NCBI GenBank assembly: GCA_003481775.1
Contig: QULU01000019.1
Coordinates: 20,123-84,122, forward strand
Source: Clostridiaceae bacterium OM02-2AC
Lineage (GTDB): Bacteria; Bacillota_I; Bacilli_A; Erysipelotrichales; Erysipelotrichaceae
Length of the DNA: 64,000 nucleotides
Direction: 5' to 3'
In this document: in pieces, positions 58,688-64,000 of the stretch
How the letters are laid out: each line of letters starts with the position of its first letter
Position numbering within the stretch: the stretch's first letter is position 1
Made by a program: the position numbers and the translations under genes
The notes under the pieces: model-generated
The model's input: the letters and a program-made list of their open reading frames with translations, nothing else
Told to the model about the DNA's origin: nothing
The model's database searches: none

Positions 58688-59717
58688 ATTTCTGCGATTG
58701 CTGGATCGCAAGCTGGATGTGATCAATGAAAGGGAACGACGAGATATCATTGATGAGTACCGCACACATATTGAAATGAAAATGAAGGAGGGGAAAACGG
58801 AGGAAGAGGCAATCGAGGATTTTGGAAATATCGATGAGCTGGTGGATGATATTCTGGATGCTTATAAAATCAATACGGATCGTGTCAACCGTTCCTTTGA
58901 TACCAAGCTGAACCGCTTTATGGATGATCTGTTCAATGGCTTTCAGCGGTTTCTGGGCTCCTTCACCTCCCTGCAAATGGATGATGTTGTACGCCTGGTA
59001 TTTGAAATTCTGGTGATCCTGATTCTGCTGGCTGTTCTGCATATTCCGTTTCGTATGATTTCCTCTTTGGGAAGCAGTCTGCTGCATTCCGTGGCTGGCT
59101 TTGGAATCGGAAGTCTTCTGGCTGCTATTTGGAAATTTATTATCGGTGTTGCCTATGTCGCAATCTTTGTTGTCGTGCTGGTCAACCTGTGCACAAAGCG
59201 GCTGAACCGTTACCGCCATTCAAAAAACGGGGATGGCGCCAGTGTGTTTGATGATTTTAAGGAAAGCTTTGATTTCGATCAGGCAAAAAAGACCGTGCAT
59301 TCCTTTACCAATGATCGCAACACGCGGCGGGAAACGGTGTATGATGAGCGTGATGATGTAAGATATCAGGAAAGAGCTGCGCAGACTGCAGAAACGGATG
59401 ATACATTTGATGAGTATGAGGATGAAAGCATGTATGAGGAGCCGCGCAGAAGAGAATATCGCCGTTCCTATGAGGGGGATCATGTCGAGCGTGGGGTGAC
59501 AAGTGTTGCGACAATTCTGATGCGAATCTTCTTCTGCCTGATGATGATTCCTTTTATCGGTATCATCGTGGCATTGTGCTGTGCCCTGGGTGCTATGATT
59601 GTGCTCAGCTTTGAAGGATTGACCCTGTTTGGTGCCTACTTTATCGTCATCGGTGCATTGGTGGCGACCGGAGGCTTCCTGTCTCTGTTGTACAGCGTGT
59701 TATGGAGAAGGGGGTAA
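58674..59717 (+). CDS. DUF1700/HAAS-domain membrane protein
   Basis: 347 residues from the ATG at 58674, overlapping the padR end. N-terminal HAAS-type helical domain (about 1-60: FLRLLDRKLDVINERERRDI, DEYRTHIEMKMKEGKTEEEA, IEDFGNIDELV). Then membrane helices at about 110-180, a highly charged cytoplasmic stretch with many Arg, Glu and Tyr, and two more helices at about 280-345. Together with PadR and the following protein it forms a widespread Firmicute module thought to act in envelope stress. Confidence 0.88.
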   Translation: MTKDEFLRLLDRKLDVINERERRDIIDEYRTHIEMKMKEGKTEEEAIEDFGNIDELVDDILDAYKINTDRVNRSFDTKLNRFMDDLFNGFQRFLGSFTSLQMDDVVRLVFEILVILILLAVLHIPFRMISSLGSSLLHSVAGFGIGSLLAAIWKFIIGVAYVAIFVVVLVNLCTKRLNRYRHSKNGDGASVFDDFKESFDFDQAKKTVHSFTNDRNTRRETVYDERDDVRYQERAAQTAETDDTFDEYEDESMYEEPRRREYRRSYEGDHVERGVTSVATILMRIFFCLMMIPFIGIIVALCCALGAMIVLSFEGLTLFGAYFIVIGALVATGGFLSLLYSVLWRRG

Positions 59718-59721
59718 GCAT

Positions 59722-60186
59722 ATGAAAAAATTTCTGATATCCCTGATTGTCGGAATTACGATGATGGCGATCGGAACAACCATGCTGGTATTTGAAATCA
59801 AGGAATTTGAATTTGTGGACGGAAGAAGCGCCTATTACGGCTCTGATACGGTAAAGACACAGACCTTCCGGGTGAAGGATCAGGATTTGAATATTGTGTT
59901 TGAAGATGATTACTACACAGGCTATGAGTGGAAATATGATGAGAGCATGAAGGATGAGGTTCGTATTGAGTATGCAACGGATGTACGGGTGAAAACGAGT
60001 GGGAATACGATCGTTATTGAAGAGCGCTATGATCATGAGTGGGGCGTCAATGACGGCATGGATTTCCTGAACACCTTTCTGGACGGCTTGAAGCATCGCA
60101 AGGTCTATACGATGGATTACAGAGAAAATGTTGTGATCGTATCCTCCTCACAGGCGAGAGATCGTGTACATGTGACCTACGAATAG
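59722..60186 (+). CDS. Small membrane-anchored protein (DUF4097-like context)
   Basis: 154 residues from the ATG at 59722, right after the DUF1700 gene. One N-terminal helix (FLISLIVGITMMAIGTTMLV), then an exported beta-rich domain (FEFVDGRSAYYGSDTV, FRVKDQDLNIVFEDDYY, VRVKTSGNTIVIEERYDHEW, ENVVIVSSSQAR). The place in the operon is normally taken by DUF4097 proteins, but this one is short and the match is by position and fold pattern only. Confidence 0.75.
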   Translation: MKKFLISLIVGITMMAIGTTMLVFEIKEFEFVDGRSAYYGSDTVKTQTFRVKDQDLNIVFEDDYYTGYEWKYDESMKDEVRIEYATDVRVKTSGNTIVIEERYDHEWGVNDGMDFLNTFLDGLKHRKVYTMDYRENVVIVSSSQARDRVHVTYE

Positions 60187-60197
60187 GATGGCAGTAG

Positions 60198-60231
60198 AAA
60201 AAACGCGGAGCATAGAATGCCGCGTTTTTTT
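60198..60231. terminator. Bidirectional terminator between converging genes
   Basis: AAAAAACGCGG pairs with CCGCGTTTTTT; both strands end in a T-run, so it serves the PadR operon and the minus-strand acetyltransferase. Confidence 0.9.
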
Positions 60232-60236
60232 CGCCT

Positions 60237-60905
60237 TTATATGGAGTTTAAGCCCTCATATGGATGTGAATGCTTCCTTGCGTTTTTTAATTGACGGATA
60301 TCACCATTTTGCAGAGCCGCTATATTGCTTTGGATAAGCTCGATTGGCCAGTCCCACCATTTCAGTGCAAGCAGCTCCGCTATGGTTTCTTCGGAAAATC
60401 GCAGCCGTATTTCTCTGGCAGGCATACCGCCGACGATGGTATAGGGCGCAACATCCTTTGTGACAAGAGCCCGTGTTCCGATAATGGCACCGTCACCGAT
60501 TGTAACACCGGCCAGAATCACTGCTTCGTATCCGATCCATACGTCATTGCCGATCACAATATCTCCCTTGTTATCCCATGCAGATGTGACATTCTCCGGC
60601 ATTTGCTGCCATTCCTCGAAAAATATGGGGAAGGGATAGGTTGACAGGGATTGCAGTGCATGATTTGCACTGTTAAATAAAAATTTTGCACCACATGCGA
60701 TGGAACAGAATTTTCCGATGATCAGTCGATCGCGGTTAACCGGATACTGGTATAAAACGTTATGCTTTTCAAAATCACGGGGATCCTGCGCATGGTCATT
60801 GTACATGGAAAATTCACCTGCCGTGATTTCCGGCCGTGTTATGACATTTTTGATATAGACGGTATGCGGATCGTCGCTGCGCGGATAGATCAGGTTTTCC
60901 TTCAT
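60237..60905 (-). CDS. Vat/CatB-family (xenobiotic) O-acetyltransferase
   Basis: 222 residues. Left-handed beta-helix built from hexapeptide repeats: IIGKFCSIACGAKFLFNSAN, GDIVIGNDVWIGYEAVILAG, VTIGDGAIIGTRALVTKDVA, PYTIVGGMPAREI. The catalytic His is in SANHAL, and the closing LLALKWWDWPIELI is typical of the streptogramin A (Vat) and CatB chloramphenicol acetyltransferases. It could give resistance, but many chromosomal members of this family have unknown substrates. Confidence 0.88.
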   Translation of the reverse strand: MKENLIYPRSDDPHTVYIKNVITRPEITAGEFSMYNDHAQDPRDFEKHNVLYQYPVNRDRLIIGKFCSIACGAKFLFNSANHALQSLSTYPFPIFFEEWQQMPENVTSAWDNKGDIVIGNDVWIGYEAVILAGVTIGDGAIIGTRALVTKDVAPYTIVGGMPAREIRLRFSEETIAELLALKWWDWPIELIQSNIAALQNGDIRQLKNARKHSHPYEGLNSI

Positions 60906-61016
60906 GTTTATTTCTCCTCTCTACCAGTTCATTGTACGAAAGGATATGTGTTTCTGGCAAGCTACAGAATCGTACAGCGCTGTTTTGTAGAAAAAAAGAA
61001 TGCCGCAGCATTCTTG

Positions 61017-61277
61017 TCATTTCTGATAGATGATTTTCTTGATCGCATGGTGGGATAATGCGTACTGACTGGAAAGCTCATCAATCGTGCAGCCGGACAC
61101 ATAGCGTTGTCGGATGCTTTCATTTCGCAGCTGCAATTCTTTTCGATAGCCGCTGCGCTTTCCCCAGCGTTTTTTCTTTCCGGCAGCAGGAATATAGATA
61201 TATCCTGCCTGTACATAGTTCTGTAGCTCCTCCACCAGACGCTCAGGTAACACCGTATGGGCATTTACATATTTCAT
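61017..61277 (-). CDS. CD3324-family helix-turn-helix protein
   Basis: 86 residues. Pattern of the family: MKYVNAHTVLPERLVEELQN, YVQAGYIYIPAAGKKKRWGK, RNESIRQRYVSGCTIDELSS, then a C-terminal helix-turn-helix YALSHHAIKKIIYQK. Related to small Mor-like DNA-binding proteins of Firmicutes; the target is unknown. AAAGGAGGAG ribosome site. Its ATG overlaps the stop (ATGA) of a leader frame, and its transcript begins with an unusual structured leader (see 61274-61449). Confidence 0.88.
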   Translation of the reverse strand: MKYVNAHTVLPERLVEELQNYVQAGYIYIPAAGKKKRWGKRSGYRKELQLRNESIRQRYVSGCTIDELSSQYALSHHAIKKIIYQK

Positions 61278-61312
61278 GCAGGCTCCTCCTTTACAATATG
61301 TTCAGGATGCAA

Positions 61313-61378
61313 GGCCGGCATAGGCTGCGACTTATTTACTCCATGCAGGTGTCGCAGCCGATCGGCATTGCATGGAGT
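61313..61378 (-). repeat. Interleaved perfect inverted repeats (pseudoknot-capable) in the CD3324 leader
   Basis: GGCTGCGAC (61323-61331) pairs with GTCGCAGCC (61351-61359); ACTCCATGCA (61338-61347), lying in that loop, pairs with TGCATGGAGT (61369-61378). The order A-B-A'-B' is that of an H-type pseudoknot. GCCG (61315-61318) and CGGC (61363-61366) can extend the first stem. All arms are perfect. On the minus strand this lies within the leader of the CD3324 gene and overlaps a 20-codon ORF. Confidence 0.8.
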
Positions 61379-61398
61379 GTTGCTTCATTACGTGTCAT
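61336..61398 (-). CDS. 20-codon leader ORF upstream of the CD3324 gene
   Basis: ATG at 61398, TAA at 61336-61338. The predicted peptide begins MTRNEATLHAM and ends with GCDTCME, with two Cys in a C-x-x-C spacing. GGAAG lies seven bases before the ATG, and a good promoter (61421-61449) precedes it. From just after the ATG, the -1 frame is also open (61384 down to 61274), encodes NKSQPMPALHPEHIVKEEPA at its end, and stops in the ATGA overlapping the CD3324 start. It may be a leader peptide or the first half of a frameshifted small protein. Confidence 0.55.
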   Translation of the reverse strand: MTRNEATLHAMPIGCDTCME

Positions 61399-61420
61399 AA
61401 AATCACTTCCTTGTGACTTC

Positions 61421-61449
61421 AGTATAGCATGCTGCGGCGTGATCTACAA
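61421..61449 (-). promoter_or_regulatory. Promoter of the CD3324 leader
   Basis: On the minus strand TTGTAG (61449-61444), 17-bp spacer, TATACT (61426-61421). The start of transcription near 61414 lies only a few bases before the leader ORF's ribosome site. Confidence 0.7.
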
Positions 61450-61471
61450 TGCGAATGGCGTAAATAGAAAG

Positions 61472-61765
61472 CTATACAAGATAGCGGACGATATACAGAA
61501 TAAGAATACAGAGCTCCAAAATGCCGAAGGGGATGATCCACAGGTAGGCAGCTCCAACATGAACAGATGCAGGAGAAACATGCTGTGTGCGGATGGGAAT
61601 TCCTGCTTCCTCCTGTGCTATCAGCTTTTGCTCCTGCTGTACCAGCTGTTCCTTTTGTTCCAGCAGGTATGCCCGGCTGTTTAGGACGAAGTAGCATGTG
61701 GTGAGAAGCAGGGCAAGCATGATGGCCAGCATCCATTTGCCGGGAATGCTTTTACGTTTTTTCAT
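61472..61765 (-). CDS. Small two-helix membrane protein
   Basis: 97 residues from the ATG at 61765, with GGAGGAG upstream. Helix at about 11-28 (WMLAIMLALLLTTCYFVL), a Gln/Glu-rich coiled stretch (LLEQKEQLVQQEQKLIAQEE) and a second helix at the C-terminus (YLWIIPFGILELCILILYIV). Family not recognised. Minus-strand gene upstream of, but separately promoted from, the CD3324 gene. Confidence 0.7.
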   Translation of the reverse strand: MKKRKSIPGKWMLAIMLALLLTTCYFVLNSRAYLLEQKEQLVQQEQKLIAQEEAGIPIRTQHVSPASVHVGAAYLWIIPFGILELCILILYIVRYLV

Positions 61766-61828
61766 AGGTGTTCTCCTCCTCATCGTGTTTGTTAAACGAA
61801 GTATAGCATAGCTGTTGCAGTGTGACAA

Positions 61829-62100
61829 GTTAAGGGAGGGTGTTTCAATCCGCAGTATTTACGTAGTACAGCAGTGCAGGAGATCATGCAGATACCACTG
61901 CTTATATTTATATAAGGGATATCCATGTGGTAGCTTGTTGCGCCGCCCGTTATCAAAATCCACACTGCTCTATGGAAGCGTAGGAGGCAGCGTCCTTCGT
62001 GAGTTTCAAAGACATTTGTTCATATCCACTTACATGCTGATTATCAGCGCTCTAACATCGCCAATTTCTAAGCTTAATCTTATGCAATGAACTAAGCTTA
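61829..62100. other. Stretch without a convincing gene
   Basis: A + strand frame at 61815-62090 has low-quality composition and no ribosome site; I reject it. The stretch ends at the PadR promoter. Confidence 0.5.
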
Positions 62101-62159
62101 TTGACAATATCGTTTAACGATAATATAATGTAGATGAAGAAATATCGTTAAACGATATT
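62101..62159 (+). promoter_or_regulatory. Consensus promoter flanked by two PadR operators
   Basis: TTGACA (62101-62106), 17 bp, TATAAT (62124-62129), a fully consensus promoter. TATCGTTTAACGATA (62108-62122) fills the spacer, and AATATCGTTAAACGATATT (62141-62159) covers the transcription start; the two share the core ATCGTTWAACGAT, with centres 35 bp apart. Occupancy by the PadR protein encoded next would block initiation. Confidence 0.9.
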
Positions 62160-62171
62160 GGAGGTGGTTCT

Positions 62172-62510
62172 GTGCCGAAGAAACAGCTGGAAACATTGAC
62201 AGAGCCAATGTACTATACGCTGCTTGCGCTGCTTCAGGCGCGCTGTGGGATGGAGATTACAGAGTTTGTGCTGACACTGACCAAGGGCAGAGTGCACCTG
62301 GTGCCGGGCACGCTGTATACCATGCTGTCAAAGTTTGAAAATGAAGATATGATTCGGGAAACGGAATCGGATGGAAGGAAACGGTTTTATCTGATTACAG
62401 AAAAAGGGAAGGGGATGCTGATGCAGGAATACAGACGCTTGAAAACCATGCTGCAGGATGGTGAGGCATGGATGGAAAAGCAGGGCGGCGAAGAGGAGGC
62501 GGCATCATGA
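62172..62510 (+). CDS. PadR-family transcriptional regulator
   Basis: 112 residues, starting with GTG at 62172 behind GGAGGTGG. PadR domain: LTEPMYYTLLALLQARCGME, ITEFVLTLTKGRVHLVPGTL, YTMLSKFENEDMIRETESDG, RKRFYLITEKGKGML. Probably represses its own operon from the two ATCGTTWAACGAT sites. ATGA overlap with the DUF2812 gene, its standard partner. Confidence 0.94.
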   Translation: MPKKQLETLTEPMYYTLLALLQARCGMEITEFVLTLTKGRVHLVPGTLYTMLSKFENEDMIRETESDGRKRFYLITEKGKGMLMQEYRRLKTMLQDGEAWMEKQGGEEEAAS

Positions 62511-63763
62511 AACGAAAAAAGAAGCATGTATGGCTGATTGTTTATCCGTTTGAATATCCGGCTTTACAGGCATATCTGAATGAAATGGCGGAAAAGGGAT
62601 GGAAGTTGGTGAGCTTGAAGGGGGATCGCTCCTGCTGGCTCACATTTGAAGCGGATACGTCACAGGGGGCGTACTATCTTGTGGATTATACAAAGGATTA
62701 CTCCATGATTATACCGGATTCGGAAACAGCGGATGCACATAAGTATCGCACCTTTGTGGAAGAATTCGGGTATACGTTCATCGGATCAAATGGGCCGCTC
62801 ATGGTGTATCGCTGTAATGAGCCCAACCTCACGTTACGCGAGGGGACAGTGGAGGATCGCCGCATATTGAATGTGAGTATGCATAAGACAGCTGTATGGC
62901 TGCTGGTATCATGGGTGCTGTATATACTGCTGTTGCTGCAAAGCTATGATGGGCTTCGTTGGAGTATGTACGCCAACGGTTCTCAGTTTCAGACATTTCT
63001 TTTAATGGTCGCATTAAATATCACATGGCTGATTCATCTCCTCCCTTACTTTATATGGCTTGTGCGCAGAAGGAATGTCACCTCTTCCAAAACGCTGCTG
63101 CGGCAGTCAAGAATCGTGTACGGCAGTGTTGCGCTGCTGCTTTGTACGATGATCGGCTCTTTGCTCACAGTCAATGTGCTTTATGTGATCGCATTTACTG
63201 TGATCTTTCTGATTTTCGGAGTGCTCATTCACCGTCTTTGGAAAACCAAATATCCTATGGGGTTCAAGGTGATCGGCAGTATCGCACTGCTTTGGGTAAC
63301 CTTTGCTATCGGCGTGAATATCACACTTTCCAGTACCTATGACTCGCTTTCCTTTCAAAAGCCAATGGAACAGACAAGATTATCGGATTTTGTCATGCAG
63401 CATGTAAATACCGCAGGTCTGACGCTGGACAGCTATCGGGAGTCTTCCATGCTGAGCGAGCATATGTCCTTCAGCGCCTACAGCGAGGAAGAAGATGCAT
63501 CGGATAAGGATGTGCATATCGATTGGTATCGCATACGTGAAGGATTTTTTAAGGAGTGGACGAAGCGTCGTTATCAAAGTGAGGATGGATTGGAGCAGCT
63601 GTGCAGGGGCTATGGGGAGCCAATCAAGACACATGGCGTCATCATGTATAAGGGGGATTATGAGGTTTTGATTATTCAAGACGATACGTATATTTCCGTC
63701 GATGATACCTTTTTGTTGGATAATGACGGATGGAAGCTCATACATGAATTACTGGAATTGTGA
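62507..63763 (+). CDS. DUF2812 domain membrane protein
   Basis: 418 residues from the ATG at 62507 (ATGA overlap). N-terminal DUF2812 domain of about 110 residues (HVWLIVYPFEYPALQAYLNE, MAEKGWKLVSLKGDRSCWLT, FEADTSQGAYYLVDYTKDYS). Then about five membrane helices (140-290) and a C-terminal outside domain of about 130 residues (SEEEDASDKDVHIDWYRIRE, YKGDYEVLIIQDDTYISVDD). PadR-DUF2812 pairs are widespread in Firmicutes; the function is unknown. Confidence 0.9.
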   Translation: MKRKKKHVWLIVYPFEYPALQAYLNEMAEKGWKLVSLKGDRSCWLTFEADTSQGAYYLVDYTKDYSMIIPDSETADAHKYRTFVEEFGYTFIGSNGPLMVYRCNEPNLTLREGTVEDRRILNVSMHKTAVWLLVSWVLYILLLLQSYDGLRWSMYANGSQFQTFLLMVALNITWLIHLLPYFIWLVRRRNVTSSKTLLRQSRIVYGSVALLLCTMIGSLLTVNVLYVIAFTVIFLIFGVLIHRLWKTKYPMGFKVIGSIALLWVTFAIGVNITLSSTYDSLSFQKPMEQTRLSDFVMQHVNTAGLTLDSYRESSMLSEHMSFSAYSEEEDASDKDVHIDWYRIREGFFKEWTKRRYQSEDGLEQLCRGYGEPIKTHGVIMYKGDYEVLIIQDDTYISVDDTFLLDNDGWKLIHELLEL

Positions 63764-63805
63764 AAATATTTTCAGAAATAAAATGAATAAAAATTGAAAA
63801 ATGTA

Positions 63806-63834
63806 TTGAAAGTATGCTTTCTTCGTGGTATACT
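63806..63834 (+). promoter_or_regulatory. Promoter at the right edge
   Basis: TTGAAA (63806-63811), 17 bp, TATACT (63829-63834). The transcript would begin near 63841 with AGATT-TCATAAG-AATCT and then GAAC-GTGTCGA-GTTC hairpins and AAGTG...CACTT near 63960. No ORF with a ribosome site is seen before the window ends, so this may be a long leader or a non-coding RNA. Confidence 0.6.
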
Positions 63835-64000
63835 GTAACCAGATTTCATAAGAATCTGCCAATGGACTTTTTATTCAGAATCTTTGTATGAACGTGTCGA
63901 GTTCATCCTCCTTATTTATAAACTTTCCTAATTACCGTGATTCCAAATAAAAAGGCTGAAGTGAAAAGTTAAATTCCACTTTCAAAAGGCGAATAAAAAA

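Noticed and set aside
61815..62090. 91-codon + strand frame before the second PadR operon
   Set aside because: Low-complexity, Cys/Arg/Ser-rich translation without ribosome site or promoter.

Overview
The window looks like a stretch of chromosome from a low-to-moderate GC Firmicute. The gene content (beta-glucoside operon with LicT-type antitermination, CD3324-family protein, PadR/DUF1700 and PadR/DUF2812 modules, Gx transporter/NusG-II pair, many drug-export systems) resembles Erysipelotrichia such as [Clostridium] innocuum. That assignment is inference from gene content, not from a search. Genes run mostly on the + strand and are compact, with many clear intrinsic terminators.

Layout. 1-4.8 kb: branched-chain amino acid operon ilvB(partial)-ilvN-ilvC-ilvD. 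5.7-10.2 kb: beta-glucoside operon with a perfect cre box over its promoter and a ribonucleic antiterminator (RAT) overlapping a terminator, then licT, a PTS EIIBCA and a 6-phospho-beta-glucosidase. 10.6-20.5 kb: a TetR regulator sharing an operator with a methyltransferase/DtxR-like/tag group, an AraC-GNAT fusion overlapping a MATE exporter, a MocR regulator divergent from an ECF S component, an MgtC-like protein and a second MATE exporter behind a possible attenuator. 20.7-21.9 kb: a GMP synthase whose glutaminase domain is truncated and lacks its catalytic residues.

From about 22.0 to 30.3 kb the sequence becomes strikingly AT-rich. This is a decayed mobile island just downstream of guaA. 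It holds wreckage of an integrative mobilizable element (relaxase, TnpV, a small Xre regulator) together with defence-type cargo: a possible HEPN-like protein and a three-gene ABC-three-component (ABC-3C) system made of an Mrr-like nuclease effector, a middle component and a zinc-hook ABC ATPase that carries one frameshift. RhuM and DUF4143 remnants follow. No integrase is visible.

30.3-45.1 kb is a region of export and stress functions: a frameshifted AraC gene with a VOC protein, a DUF5131 protein, then three regulator-plus-ABC-exporter sets (GntR/YtrA type, MerR type with a 19-bp-spaced promoter, and a two-component system with Bce-type operators). 45.2-50.7 kb carries glpK, two flavinylation-type lipoproteins flanking a CapA-like lipoprotein, and a NusG-II/Gx transporter pair, together resembling part of a flavin-based extracellular electron transfer locus. 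50.7-64 kb carries a heterodimeric ABC exporter, dUTPase, an active plus a degenerate GGDEF protein, two PadR modules, a Vat/CatB-like acetyltransferase and a CD3324-family gene preceded by an unusual leader with a 20-codon ORF and interleaved inverted repeats.

The most interesting observations are the GMP synthase without a working glutaminase, the ABC-3C system and its frameshift, the structured leader ORF at 61.27-61.45 kb, and the partial electron-transfer locus. No tRNA, rRNA or CRISPR array was seen.
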